Below the pieces are notes generated by a model that saw only the letters and a program-made list of their open reading frames with translations, did not search any database and was not told where the DNA came from. A stretch of DNA of 64,000 nt from Rotaria sp. Silwood1 (taxonomy: Eukaryota; Rotifera; Eurotatoria; Philodinida; Philodinidae): positions 1,029,017 to 1,093,016 of the forward strand of contig CAJNOP010000017.1 in assembly GCA_905250075.1 (NCBI GenBank), read 5' to 3'. How positions within the stretch are numbered: position 1 is the first letter of the stretch; every line of letters starts with the position of its first letter. The position numbers were made by a program, and so were the translations under genes. Shown in pieces: positions 13,563-27,460 of this stretch.

Positions 13563-16500
13563 ATGTCCTTTCCACCACATATGCCAATAATACCTCCCAT
13601 GCCATTCTTTCCGCCAGGTGCTCCTATGATGATACCACCTAATGTAAGTATTTTCGTTTCTTTCACATGATAAAAAAATTAATTGATTGTTGGCTATTTA
13701 GATGGCTACACCACCACCAGGAATACCAGCGGCAACCAATGGCACTCATAAATCAGCAGAAAATGAAAAGGTTTGTTTAGTTTGTTTATTTGATTGTTTG
13801 AATATATATGATATTTGATTGTAGAAAAATCGTCCTCAAACACTTACAACAGTATTTGTTGGTAGCATTTCTGAACGAGCACCCGATGCTATGATCAAAC
13901 GAATGCTTTTTGTAAGTAAAATATTAACCAATAAGTATCTAGTACATTTAGTGTTGATAGTTAAAGGAGAGCAAAAGACAAATTTATCATCTGTTCTTAA
14001 TAAGCAATCATTTGATTAATTACTTTTCACATTCTTTGCTATGTCATTTTCATGAAGCAGAATTGACAAGTAGGAACTTTCACAGATAGAAGTATTGCAA
14101 TGAATCTAGATAAAATTTTACTCAAGGACGATCGTGAAAAGGTATCATTACTATCTTTCGCTTCGAAGGACATCAATAAGTACCAATTATTCTGCTAATA
14201 TGCAATACATATTATTGGGTATTTCAAGTACAACTACGATCGACATTGTCCCTGAATAGTTAGTTCTGTTTTAGATCAACTCTCTTGATAACTTGCGTAG
14301 CGATGATTGAGCTATAGGTCAAAATCATTCATAAAAATGAATTAATCTATTCTTTTGTTTTTTTTTCTTTTTAACTTAGAATTGTGGCTCTGTTGTCAAT
14401 TGGAAACGAGTTCAAGGTGCCAATGGTAAACTTCAAGGTAAACAATATATTGATTTATTTATTTTTTTTTTTCATTTAATTCATTTTTACTTCGAATTTT
14501 TCTAGCATTTGGTTTTTGTGAATATGAAAATCCTGAAGGTACACTTCGTTGTATACGTTTACTTAATGGTTGGCAAATTCAAGATAAAAAATTAGTCGTA
14601 AGTGATATTTTATTTCCAATTATTTTTTTTTCTTTTGGATTACCAAATATTAGACATCTATTTGCAAATACATAAACATGTAAGTGTTTTGCATTGTATG
14701 TCAGAACTCCCGGATATTTTCCGTTGATGGTTAGGTGTCTCCTAACTTGATTGATTGGTTTCAAACACGAGACAGACATTGATCTGGTAACAATTTGTAA
14801 ACATCATTAATAAAGTCATTTTTGTTCTATGAAAAATCTTTTTGTTCTTAGTGTTTATTATTGAACACAAATTACAATTCTTTTATATAAAAACAAGAGT
14901 GAGTGGATCCTTCTATGGAGAATTTCTTATTATATTGTTTTATTTTTTGAGATAAATATATATAGATATACTTTTTTTTAAATGATAAATATGAATTTAA
15001 AAGCAAATATAAATGTTTTTCATTTTCTATTTAGGTTAAAGTCGATGCTAAAACAAAAGCATTACTTGATGAATATAAAAAAAAGAAACGACATGAATTA
15101 GCAAAAAAAGCAGCTAAAGATACAACAGCTTTTAAATTTGTTTATGAAGATGATGACGAAACAAAAACATCGAACAGTAAAGATGTAAGTCGAAGAAAAA
15201 AAAATAAGAAATTTAATTTATTATTTTTTTTTTGTTTTGGTTTTGGTTTTTAGAAAAAATCCGGTGAAGAAGGTGAAATTGAAGAAGAAGAAGATGATTA
15301 TATTGATAATGAAACACGTCGTGAAGACTTTGCAATAAAACAATCACTTGAAACAATTATGCGTGAATATACTCGAGAAATGAATCAACGTGCATTAGAA
15401 GCAAAAGAAGCGGCAGCTCGTGAAGCACACACAACAACAAATCCTATACCAAATATGCCACCTGTACCTCAACCACCAATTCCTTCAAATACAACGGTTA
15501 GTCCTGCACAAGATGCATCATCATCATCATCAGCAGCAGCAGCAGCAGCAGTAGTAGTAGCGAATACAACTAGTTCAACAACACGACGTACTGATCCAGC
15601 CGTAGCTTCACGTGATGATGAACAAGGAAAAGATAGTTTAATAACAAATGAAATTCAAAGATTTCGTGATCGTTTTAAAGATGAAGAAACAAAAATGCGT
15701 AATACAGAAAAAGAACGAAAAGATCGTTATGAACGTGAACGTGCATTACAACGTGAAAAACGTGCAGCTGAAGAAGCAGGTGTCAGTCGAAATAATAAAT
15801 CTTCAGTATCACCATCTTCACGTAATACACCACCACCACCATCATCATCATCATCTCGTGATCGTTCATCACCAAAACATGATCGTAGTAGTTCAAATCG
15901 ACGTGATCGTTCATCGCCTAGTGACGATCGTTATCGTAGTTCATTATCAAGAAATAATACAAGCAATTCTGTTCGTAGTCGTACAAGTGATCGACGTAGT
16001 CCACCACCATCACGTTATGATCGTCGTTCGCCTGATTTATCATCACGTTCATATAATCGTCGTTCAAGAACAAAATCACCATTACCAAAAATGCATTCTA
16101 ATGATGAAGATGATGATGAAGCTTATGAAAGAAGACGACAAGAACGAAGATTACGCGAAAAAGAATTTCGCTATCGAGAAGTAAGTCAAATTAATTATTC
16201 AAATGAGAGTGTTATAGATTATAATCGTACGTAGATATTTTAGAAATTCTAGTTTTCCATAAACATTAGTTTACATATAATATTTTATTTAGCGAGTGAG
16301 AGAGGTGCTCTTCCAAAGAACAGATTGACTCTTTGAAAGTTTTAAGTGGTCATTTCGGAAGAGAAAATCTGAATAAAACACTATTTACATGTAAATGAGA
16401 AGTCACATTCATTTAGTTATATGTTTTATGAATTTCAAGTATTTAAGTCAATGTGCTAAATGACATATTATTGGTTGATATTATTTCTTTTATGTATTGC

Positions 16501-19500
16501 TCATGAGGAGAGTTCTTCAACTGTTTATTCACTTTTGAGTCGAGACTGTGTTAGTTTTTCAAATGAGTGTTATCGAGAATAAGGTTTTTTCTTTAAAGTT
16601 TCAGATCTTGTTGTTGTGCATATTTTAAGATATAGCTATGTTAAAAGCGTGCCCTTTTAGATCAATCATATATTGTAACAGATTGAATAGTTTTCAGAAT
16701 ACGAATACATCAAAACATTTGAAAATTTCACAATAAACTACTCTTGTTAGAACCTGTCTCTGTATTAAATTTCACGTTGAACTTCAAAAATCAGTTTTCC
16801 TGATGCTCCTGAGGGGAGTCTCGACAGCAACAAACTAATATTATACCGACTCAAAAGAAATTAATCAGTTTGGTAATTTGCCTCGTCTGATAAATATAAT
16901 AAGCGAGATTGTCTAGTATTCTGTCGTGAAGCATTGTTTTTAGTACGATGAATAACATATTTTACATAAACTAATAGAAAATGATATGTAGTTATCATGA
17001 TTACATATTTGAAAATTATTACGAGCGTCTATTGAAAGAATTATTTATTTCGTATTTCAAATAAACTATCTAATATCATCGAACCTAGGAATATATTGTA
17101 TGTAGAAGAAAAACCCTAGTCTACACTCGAAATATATATGTTTTTGTTCGTCTTCAATAGTTTTTTGCGAATATAAATTACATGATCGGATAAATGATGA
17201 GTTTTATAGCCAACGGGAAAAGGAACGCAGGAACAAGAACATTTCGAGCGATTGAAAAGAGTTTGCTGTCATCCAACCAAATGTCTTAGTTTTACTGAAA
17301 TCGTATAGTGAACTTGTAGAACACTTTCATGTAAGCTCATGATGTCTCTTACATAAGTCAGTCGAATAACTTCACAGGACTTTTGATTGCTCTATTACTT
17401 GAGATAAAATATGTTACCCATTTTATTAGAAACTCTTAAAGACAGAATATTAGTGAATCCAGTGACTTTGATGATTACGCGTCTTATATTTATCAGAATA
17501 ATACTATTTAAAAAAAATTATATCAATTATTAGTATCTTACTTGATACATCGATTTGAATACTTTAAACTCATATGTATTTAGTTTAATGGGTATAACTT
17601 CTTGTTCACATGTATTGATGCTTAACATTCATAAAAACAGCTGTATACCATTTTTCGTATGACGAAATTGATTGCATTGAGTTTGAGTTTATTAGAACGA
17701 TGTTTAGGATTGAAGTCTAGAAAAAAAAGTCATCTATCCAAACCGAAAAGGTTAATTTATTGAATGTAAAAATCTATGAAAATTGAATATGTGCACATAA
17801 GGGTTTGAATAAGTAAATGATTTGAATCCTTTTGTTTTAACCTTATATAATATGATGTTTATTTTCTAGCGATTGAAAGCCTGGGAACAACGTGAACGAA
17901 AAAAGCAAGAAGATTATGAACTTGAAAAACGTCGTGAATTAAGTCGATTACATGATGAAGAAAAAGCAGGCAAACGTTTATTGGCATTTCTCGAAGATTA
18001 TAATGATGAAAATGATGATCCGAAATATTATAAGTAAGACTATTCTTTTCTCTATTTCCATTGACTTAATGAATAATAAACTATTTTCTATGTAGAGGTA
18101 CACCATTAGCTCGTCGTTTAAAAGATCGTGAACATGAAATTGAAACTGATAAACGTGATAGACATCATGAAAAAGAAGAAATTGAAGAATTACGTCAAAA
18201 ATTATTACTTCAAGATAATATTGATGATATTGAATTAGAAATAAAACGACGTTTAGAAAAAGAAGAAGAATTAATACGTAAACGTTTAGCTGATCTTACA
18301 CGAACTACAAGTGATGAATCTACGGACGAATCAGATAATGAAGATGAATCAACAAATAATCGAAAAGATATTACTCTTCCATCAATTGAATCAACTAATA
18401 CTAGTAAGACAAATATTAAGAGAAGTATTATGAGACCATCAAAAGTATACGAAATAGTCGATAAAAAAAATTTTTTTTTTCTGCATTTAATGTATCGATG
18501 TCTGAAACAAACAAACTCAAAATTGTAGCTTCCGATACTCTTTAATAGAAAAATACTAAATCACGATTTATTAAAATTTTTTTTTATAACAGGAACTTTT
18601 TTATCTAGTATCTTGTATACTCGGTGGTCTCATGAAGGCTATTTAAGCATAAATATGATTTTATTTCTTAGGTACTGAAAATATGGATCAATCACCACCA
18701 ATAATAAATTTACCACAAAATGGTTTGTAGAATATTTAATCAATTTTTATATGAATAATGACTTTTATTTTTCTTTTATTTAGAAATTAAAAGTAGTCCT
18801 CGTCAAACATCTGCTCTTGGTGGTGCTCCAATAAGTGGTACAAAATTACCATCAAAACGAAAATTAGCTGTTAATGAAGTAAGTCTTATTTTAATAGATT
18901 GATACAATGAAATATTTCTATAAAATGTTTAGGTTTTTCGTGATGATCAAGATGATGATAATACAAATAATTTTCAGAAAAAATCAAAATTATCTGCAAT
19001 ACTTGATCAACAAACTACTCCAACTTCTCATAATGTAACACATATTAAAGATGAACAAAGTAATCGAATATCATCAAGTAAACCGACACCTGTAACTCCA
19101 ACAACAAATGCTAATTCTACTCAATCACAAGAAGAAAAACGTCAAGCTGTACGTAAATTAATTGAAAGTATTCCAACAAAAAAAGAAGATTTATTTAATT
19201 ATCCACTCGAATGGTCACTTCTCGATTCCGTATGTATTTTTTCTTTTTTTTTTGGTTTCTTTAAAAATCTAATTATCTCTTTTTTTTATAAATTAAAGAA
19301 TCTAATGGAAAAACGTATTAAACCATGGGTAACAAAAAAAATTGTTGAATATATTGGTGAAGAAGAAATAACATTAACAGATTTCATTTGTTCATCAATA
19401 ATGTCAAAAAAAAGTGCTGAAACAATCTTATCTGATATACGTGTTGTACTTGATGATGAAGCAGAAGTATTTGTTGTTAAAATGTGGCGATTAATTGTCT

Positions 19501-19538
19501 ATGAAGTTGAAGCTAAACGACACGGTCTCAGCAAATGA
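13563..19538 (+). CDS. RBM25: RNA-binding protein 25 (RRM + RE/RS-rich + PWI)
   Basis: Nuclear splicing regulator associated with U1 snRNP and the exon-junction machinery. Thirteen exons can be joined: 13563-13643, 13702-13770, 13825-13911, 14380-14437, 14506-14597, 15035-15184, 15254-16180, 17870-18033, 18096-18403, 18672-18722, 18784-18878, 18933-19229 and 19299-19538. They sum to 2619 nt, 872 aa (human protein 843 aa). Seen: a Pro/Met-rich start (MSFPPHMPIIPPMPFFPPG), an RRM with TTVFVGSISERAPDAMIKRM and AFGFCEYENPEGTLRCIRLL, an acidic then Arg/Ser/Glu-rich coiled middle, a KRLLAFLEDYNDENDDPKYY block, and a C-terminal PWI domain with EWSLLDSNLMEKRIKPWVTK ending RHGLSK. Exon 7 holds a trinucleotide tract (about 15518-15560) coding for Ser, Ala and Val runs. 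The longest intron (16181-17869) is about 1.7 kb. Confidence 0.97.
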
Positions 19539-20845
19539 TTTGTTTTTCTTTCTGTCTTGTTCTTTTTTGTCTGTCCGATGGTTTTCTTTTGGTCTCAGTG
19601 TATGAATTTGTGTATTCTTACATTTTTTTTTTTGTTCTTTCACTAAGACAAAAAGAAAAAGAGATAGTCGATGAAATGAAGTGCGTTTCTGTTATGTACA
19701 AATATCAAGTCCATTTAAGTTAAACAAAAAGATGTACTTGAAAGTAAACTTCTCTCTTTTATAATATGAAAACACAACAAAAAAAAAACCTTATGATATC
19801 TGTATGTATTTGTCATTTTCCTTGTGTGTCTTCTCTCTCTCTCTCTCTTTTTTTTTGTGTATCTTCTTCTTGTTTTGTCTGTGATTTTTCAAACACATAC
19901 AACAAAAAATAAAAACAAGAAAAAAGTTCGATATTGTTAAACGTTCATATTGTGTCATGAGTTTATATTCAGTAACAAGCAAAACTCGATAATATAGGAA
20001 TATTGTATATACAGTAAGTACTATTATTATTCAACATGAGTTATTTCCAATGTTTTTTTTTTCTGCAGCTGTAAGATTAGAAAAAATGCAAATAGTGATT
20101 AGAATATTAAAAAAAAACGTTTCCAATAAGAATACAAGAAAATAAAAATTATTATCAGAGTCACAAAGATGGTGACTTCAGAAAACCAAATCACTAGTTT
20201 TTCAGTATATAGAACATGTAAGTATAATTTTGTTTAGTCTATGTAAAACGATAGAGTAAAACATTCTCTACAAAATGAGACATCATCGAGTTCTCTGCAA
20301 TTTTTTTGAGCTAAGATACAGAAATGTGATTGAAGACTAAAAGACGATTTTTCTATAGAAGATTAGAAAAAAAAATGACTTTAGGAGCTTCTGTAAGATT
20401 AATCTATCTCGGAGCCATCTCATTTTGTAGAGAATTATTTGTTCTACCATTATATTTAATGTAAGCAAAGTTTTATTCACTCGTTCTAGATACTAAACAA
20501 CTAGTGTTTTGATTTTCTGGAATTCCTGATTTTGTCTATAGCAACTCATGCTCTACATATCAAGATCGATGTATCGAAAAACTTTCACAATTTTTTGATG
20601 AATCATTCTCTAAAAGTGAATCTTCTAACTTTCAAGTAGAAAGATGCGCTGTAAGAGAGAAAAAGATAAAATATGAAAGTGTTCTTTCAATGAATATTAT
20701 GTAAAAAAAAAAAAAGAGGATTGAAATATTTGAAAAAGATAATGTTCTATCTTTGGCTTCATTTTTATTTCCTCTTTTTATATAAAAAACGGAATAAACA
20801 CAACAAAATCTTTCAATGGAACAAAAAACAAATCAGTAGATGAAT
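19539..20845. other. Convergent intergenic region with CT tract and inverted repeat
   Basis: This lies between the 3' ends of RBM25 (plus) and the orphan gene (minus). It contains a short CT microsatellite near 19832-19849 and a perfect 17-bp inverted repeat described separately. I see no gene. Confidence 0.5.
20264..20434. repeat. 17-bp perfect inverted repeat, possible miniature element
   Basis: TTCTCTACAAAATGAGA at 20264-20280 is exactly complementary to 20418-20434, with 137 bp between. Similarity fades outside and inside. It could be the remnant of a small foldback element or a palindromic regulatory hairpin. No target-site duplication was seen. Confidence 0.35.
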
Positions 20846-23800
20846 TTATTGAAAGCTATATTGTTTTCTTTCATTTCTTCGTCGATCGTTTTTTACGTAA
20901 GTTCGATATTCAATCGATGAATATGATGCAGTTAGTCTTTTATTATTGTTATGAATATGAAAATTTGCTGATTTTCTTTTAAAGTATTGCATTGAATTAT
21001 TATGTTGATATTGTTTTTGGCTGTCTTTCGATGAAAAAGTTGACGGTCGATGTGATTCTTTTTTTTCATTATTTTTCTCTAATTGTGATTGATAATCATT
21101 AAGTGATCCTAATAAACGCTGAATTGCTTTCATTATAAAATCATATGCTCTTGTAACTTGTGCACTAGTTTTATATTTAGAGTCTTCCGAAAAATATTCA
21201 CTAAATTCTTTATAATATTTCTCTCGTATTGATAAAATCTGTTTTTTTGCATCAAGTATTGAATTATAATTGCATAGTTCTAAATTTGATCGTAAAGATT
21301 TTAGTTCGTGGACTGTTAAGTCAACCATTTCACTATATGATAGTAAAGCTTGACTAGTGAGTAAATGAAATAAATTACTTAAACGACTAAATAACTAAAT
21401 AGAACAACAAAAAAAGAATGTAAAAAGTAATGTTAAACTTAGATTAACTAACTTGTCGAAATAAACGAAATTTTTCATCAGTTTCATCATCGGATGGTTC
21501 TCGAGCTAATGATGACGATGTTTGACGAGATGGTGGCAATGATGTTTGTGATCGTTTATTAGAATTTTCTTCATTTATTTCATAATGATCTTTAGTTGAC
21601 ACTTGTATATTTGAATGAGAAGATGGTGATGGTATTGATTCAACTGGATGAATGAATGAAGATGAAGGTATATTAGATCTGTTATTACTTTTTTCGACAC
21701 ACTCAAACCATTGATTGTATAGAATCTAAAGAGAAAATTACTAGAAATAAGAGATGGGTGGAAAATTTCTCGACAAAATATTTGACTATTTTGCGCGTAT
21801 TTAAATACATTGAAAACAAATGAGAAGTAATGTATTGAAATCAAAATTCTTTAGTACTGTTTTAGAATATATAATTACAAGGGCACTACCTCAAATGACA
21901 CTAATTAATAATCATTTCTATTAATTAGATTTCTAATGCAGAAACAAAAAAAGATTTCGGAATCGCCTGAAATTATCCTAATATCTTGAAATTAATTAGT
22001 ACTGATTCTTAAATCGTACTAATGGATAATAAAACATTGATGATTGATAAGAGTTTCGTTTTTCAAGTATTATTATGAGATATACTTCTTATAGAAACTC
22101 TATAAAGTAGTGTACGTGCTTCTGGTATTATTTTTCTTCTCTTCATATATATTATTGGAAGTTTCAAGATGAAATATGTCGTCTTTAACATTTTAAGATT
22201 TCTACGACATGAAACACATTACTTGTTTGTTTTTTTCCAACAAGCGATTATATACTACACAAAATCAATTGTCTTGTAAAAAGTACTCTTTTAATCGAGA
22301 CAAAAAAAAATAGAATTTCAGTGTATGTTCTCTTCTGTAGATTTTTTCGAAAACTCAATGAAATCCCAGTATAGGAGATATTGAAGAAATAGTCGTACAT
22401 CTCTATCTCTCCAAATGATCTTCAAGTGAATCTATTCAAGTAATTATATAAACACAAACGATATTCAGTATTTTACAGACGATAGAAATATTAAACCAAT
22501 GCTGAGTGATTGACTACATTATTCAGTTAGTTGAATACACTTAAACTTATTTTCTCTTTCTTTTTCATCTCTTATAGCAACATCCACACAAGAGCATCGG
22601 CCTATGTCGTATGTCTATCATATTTCCATTGTCATTTGTATATATTTATTTCATTATATCAATTATGCACATATCAATATATCTATGCTAGGATATGGTA
22701 GAGATATCGATTTTTACGTCTCCAATAGTAGAACCTCACTGAGTTTACGAGGAAATTCTCAGAAAAAAATCTAATCAGTTTCAGTGGTTAAAAAATATCT
22801 ATAAAAGTGAAGAAGATCTAAGACATCTGCAACGTTTGATGAAATTCATAGACCCATGAATTCTCCTGTCTCTCTTTTGTTCAAACAAAGTATGAAATAT
22901 TTAGTTTTATTTATTTCAATATTTCCTAATAGTTTTCAAGGATGAACAATGAGTTGGTAACGGTTCGGTAAAGTATATTCTATTCTTTCTATTACTTAAA
23001 ACAAGTAAATACCTTTAAATTTTCATAAAGTTTGAAAAATGAATATACAATCATTGAAAATTGTTCAATATGATCAAATTTTTTCTTATTTGATTTAATT
23101 AATGTTTCTATTGATTGACATATATCAGAAACATTATTTAAACAGTTTGAATATAATATCATTTCAGATTTATTAATTAATTTGAAATTTTCGTTCAAGT
23201 GTTTTATTTGTTGTTGTAATGGATTAATGACTGAACGAATATATCCACGAACTATACATATAGATTCAAATAGTTGAATCAAAGTTTCATCAAAACCAAT
23301 TTGACTAATAAGGCTGTGAATATTATTCACTAAATCATTAATTGAATTTTCAAATGTATATACTAAATATAAAACAACTTTATTAAATAAATTGACAATT
23401 ATTAATTAATTACCAGATGAAGATCTAAAAAAAGAATTTTCTTTCATTTCAATATACAAAAGAAAAAAAAGAAAAAGATATCTTACCGAAAAGTTTGTTC
23501 TTGATCCGACTCTTCATATTTATCAACATATTTATTTTTAACTGGTGTTATTGTAGATGTAGCTTCTGATTGTATAGATATTCTACTAAAATAAATTAAA
23601 AAAAAATATATATTATTCGAGATTTCCATTACTTTTGTTGTGGATTTAATGAATCTGACTTTGATGGTGTTTTGATTCTTGTTAATGTCGTTGAATTATC
23701 ATCATCAGCACCTGAAAGAAAAAGATAGTTATATAAAAATATTAATGAGAATATAATTCAATAAACCTTGATCAATGCAAATATATATAACTGTACTATT

Positions 23801-24129
23801 ACAATTTAGACCATTCTTATTAAAATATTCCAAAAATGTTTTATATTGAGTAGTATCGAATGGTTGACGTTGGAAATCATATAATAATGTTTTACTTTTA
23901 CTTTCGCCTTTAATATCAATCAATAGAATTTTAAATATTAAATTTTTCAAATATTTTTCATTTCACCTAAACTAAAAATATTAAGTAAGCGATGATGAAC
24001 ATCTTCAAAGTCCATATTGATCGGCTCCCAATTACAAAACCGAGTACCACCACCATCTTCAAGTTCAACCTTTTTAATTAAACCATTTTTTGTTAAGACC
24101 AAACGACCACATCGAAATCTTCTATTCAT
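20846..24129 (-). CDS. Uncharacterised 554-aa protein, 9 exons
   Basis: I do not recognise this protein. Exons: 24129-23967, 23907-23767, 23711-23633, 23585-23487, 23424-23414, 23362-23013, 21725-21453 and 21394-20846. One of these, 23414-23424, is only 11 nt; all junctions keep frame and total 1665 nt (eight exons listed; a further split is possible in the long ones). The N-terminus (MNRRFRCGRLVLTKNGLIKK) leads into a compact, possibly ubiquitin-like region with EDVHHRLLNIF near residues 42-52. The middle is helical (about 165-280) and predicted coiled. A Ser/Thr-rich linker follows. The C-terminus has a second helical domain (MVDLTVHELKSLRSNLEL onward) and ends in a basic, Asn/Lys/Arg-rich tail, which suggests a nuclear or scaffold role. 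The 1.3-kb intron 21726-23012 holds nothing I recognise. Confidence 0.8.
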
Positions 24130-25961
24130 TTTATATTATTATCTAAATATTAGTAAATTTCGAGTGAGAAAATATATATTGAAAATGATGCTAAAGTATT
24201 TCTACATCCATGATCATCTGTTTGTTATGATATAGATGTTCATCAACCTTAGTGTTCAGGTATCACACCTATTGAATTTTCAAAAATGAATGGTTTAAAG
24301 TATACCAGATAAAGTATTGCAATACGAATCTCGAACAAGAGATTTTTCTATAATTTATTATTGCTTCATTGGAGAGAACTCTTTGATCCGCTATATTAAA
24401 TTTCTTTACTTTTCTTTCTTTTTTAGAATGTTTTTTTTTTTAAATAGGAAAACTGAAAGGCAGTTTAGTTCGAAAAGCTATCTAAATCATATAGTTTTTC
24501 TCTAATAGTGATCTAAATACTGACAAACGTTTCATATTCTTTATTGTTTTTTTTTTTCTGATATTATTTTATTTTGAATCTTCAGATAAAATTAAAAAGA
24601 GCATAAACGGTTGTGACAGAATTGAACTGTGAAATATCTTAACAATAAACTCAGAGATGTATAAGACTAATACTCAGTTTCAAAACCTTTAAAAACTCAC
24701 TGTTCAAAAATATCAAAATCTCACAAACATTAACTTGAATGATTAGTTTTAGTTAATTATAACCATCAGACATATGCCTAAAAAATTATATGCATGAATT
24801 TCAAGCAACATTCTTCTTTGGATCTACTACTACTAGCTGGCGGGGATGATTCATCGCTTGATTTCTACAATCAATATGCTAGCGCACTTGTTTACGCTGT
24901 CTTATAGCTAAATCAGTTGCAAAGATATTTTCACATAAAAATGAATAATAGCTTACAACGTTATTGAGCCATATGTTCGTCTTGTGTCGTGCCAAGTTAA
25001 GGAAAATGCGGCGAAATAAATCGAGGCATCGGGAGAGTTGTAATGGCGGACCAAAAGGATTGAGTATTGGTAAAATATGGAAGTTTCATGTTGTAGAAAA
25101 ACTACAGCTCATTGGTCCATAATGTTGACCATTTTAATATTTTCCATTTTGACCGAGTCGCTAATGAGCGCTATCTATTAATTTTTCTAAAAGTGGTCAG
25201 CATAATATTTTGTGCAAAAATCTTGAGATCGGCCTGATTTTGTATATTCATAAATCCTAAATAATGATTCGGTTTTAAAGAATCTTCATGTAATGCATTT
25301 ATAAATAACAATCAATACAACAAACGAGAAATTATAATTTGACGAAGTGAAAACAAAAAAATGTTATAGTAAAACTAATCATTAGAGTGAATTTGCGAAC
25401 ACGAATTCAAAGTTAAATTCTTGAAAACTTCAAGTTTCATTTGCTTCACTCTATGCCATTGTTAAAACATGTCCCTGCTTCATTCTTAAGAAAGATTTCT
25501 GCTCTAGCTTTACCATTAATTGTTCTATCAACTACAACGAGCCTTCTTTGTTCGACAAGTATAAGTACCTGTTGAGGATCGATAGACGAAGCTAAGAATA
25601 AGACTACAATCGATACCTAGGTTTATTCACTCTGATACGTATCGCACCCACACTCACCTCATCACACCCTCCATGTTTAAAATTTGATTTCCTACTTCAA
25701 TATAAAAGCTTATTTTGGTTTTCGTATATTTTTTTTTCGAAGAATAATAAGGAGTAAGATAAGGATGACTTCGGTGTTGAGAATAAAAAAATTCTCGTCC
25801 ACGTCTCACCAGCACATTTGCATCAACATTCAAATACTTATCAGGTGATCTGAATATCATATCCATTTTACCAATAAAAAAATACGGAAAATAAATTTGT
25901 ATAGATACTTTGTAAGCATCAATAAAAACTGATTCTATTCATCCAGATACACCTGTAAATT
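24130..25961. other. 1.8-kb intergenic region
   Basis: AT-rich sequence between two divergent genes. Around 25030-25150 are small hairpins (GTAG-AAAAA-CTAC; GGACCAA ... TTGGTCC), which could be part of an old repeat. Frames at 24017-24505 and 25654-25866 show no motif and are not called. Confidence 0.4.
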
Positions 25962-26699
25962 ATGACAACTTATGAAAATCGGCAAACGTTGGGTGATATT
26001 CTACAGCAAGCTGAAACTTTAAAAAACGAAAATGGCGAAATAATTAAACGTATCAATGGTAGAAGCATTGTCAATAGGTTTCAGTATAATATCACTCAAT
26101 CAATGGTAAATAACTGTTTTAAGTTTGATGTTACTGAAAGACAAGTGGAAGAACATGGTAATACAATAATTGATTCATGGAATTCATCAATTCCAATAAT
26201 CGTCATTCCTGATATATTCAACGATAAAATAAGCTACTCTTGTTCAAATTACACAGATTTAGTTCGACTGAATAATGAAATGCATATCGTTATACAAAAA
26301 TATGAACTATTTGGCGATAGTGAAAGAGCACGTCAAGAAACGCTGACATTTCTGAAAAATTTCCGGTTGATTCAAACAAATCTGAATCTAATTGAGTCGA
26401 GTCTTAAGCATGAAATTAGTAAATTAGAAGAATTGAAAAACAAGATAAATGACATCAATAGTCAGTTTGAAAATTTGAAGACGAATCATAATTTATCGTT
26501 TGGCCTAGAAAATCATATTCCAAAAGGTCAACTCAAATGCTACAAGTGTGGTACAATTCCGACGACAATGATGTATTACAAAAATGATGTCGAAGCAAAT
26601 CGTGTTGATGATTATCGCAAGAACGGGTACTCAGCAGTCTGTGTACAACATGCTCAATGTGCGATTAATAAGAACTGGACTTTTGTTGGTCAATACTGA
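25962..26699 (+). CDS. Uncharacterised 245-aa protein with coiled coil and Cys/His motif
   Basis: Intronless open frame with a clear stop; I recognise no family. Residues about 115-175 form a long amphipathic helix likely to be coiled coil (runs such as LKHEISKLEELKNKINDI). After it comes a putative metal site, C193-x2-C196 (KCYKCGTIP), followed 31 residues later by C227-x2-H230-x2-C233 (AVCVQHAQC). The spacing is not that of a classical RING or B-box. No signal peptide or membrane segment is seen. Codon use and uninterrupted length argue for a real gene. It is likely lineage-specific. Confidence 0.7.
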   Translation: MTTYENRQTLGDILQQAETLKNENGEIIKRINGRSIVNRFQYNITQSMVNNCFKFDVTERQVEEHGNTIIDSWNSSIPIIVIPDIFNDKISYSCSNYTDLVRLNNEMHIVIQKYELFGDSERARQETLTFLKNFRLIQTNLNLIESSLKHEISKLEELKNKINDINSQFENLKTNHNLSFGLENHIPKGQLKCYKCGTIPTTMMYYKNDVEANRVDDYRKNGYSAVCVQHAQCAINKNWTFVGQY

Positions 26700-27460
26700 A
26701 ACAATGCGGTATCAAAGTAACTTACTTTTATTAGTCATTCTCTCTTCATTGGAATTGAAATAGTGTAGACTTTTCATTTTCAACGACAGGATCAAACAAT
26801 GTCTGACAAATTTACTGAAACAGTCATCACATAGTTGAAAACTATTTTTTTTCATCTCAAAAATTTTGTTTTCACTCAACTTACTCGCGATTGGAGTGTT
26901 TCTGTTTTGTGTTGTATTTTTATTTTTACACATTTTGTCCATGTTTAGTGAATTGTAACTTATATGACGCACGATAAAATCAAGATTCTAAATTGTGAAG
27001 TACAAAGACATTATAAAACAATGTGCAAGCAACATGTTTTTATAACTTATACATTCAGTATCAGAAAGGAATGCATAAAGCAAATCTATTATCACATCCC
27101 TGTTGAAAAAAAACAATACACGAAATAAGGTATTGCAAACGAACAAGCCATTTTGCTTCACATCTGCATCTACCTGATTTGTCGCCATTTTCATAGCACT
27201 GTGTGTGTGTGAAGGTATGAACATGCATGTGAGTCTTGCCTTCATTCGCTTTTAGACTACTCGGTCCAAACCTACAAACTCACATTCTACTTCCACGTTA
27301 CTCAAATGTTTAGGATTGTCATTGGATGATTCATTTGTCTCACTGATCTAAATTTATTATATTGAAAACAAAATCAAATTTAGCTGAGCAACATTTATTC
27401 GATCACTATGAGTCAATATTTGGATTGAATGAATTGAACGTCGATAGGATATATATGTAG
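26700..27460. other. Convergent intergenic region
   Basis: This lies between the stop codons of the 245-aa orphan and the cytochrome b561 gene, so it holds two 3' ends. A short GT microsatellite lies near 27200-27212. Nothing else is supported. Confidence 0.4.

Noticed and set aside
15648..16184. 178-codon His/Val-rich frame
   Set aside because: A shadow of RBM25 exon 7 in another frame; the RBM25 frame joins correctly to both neighbours.
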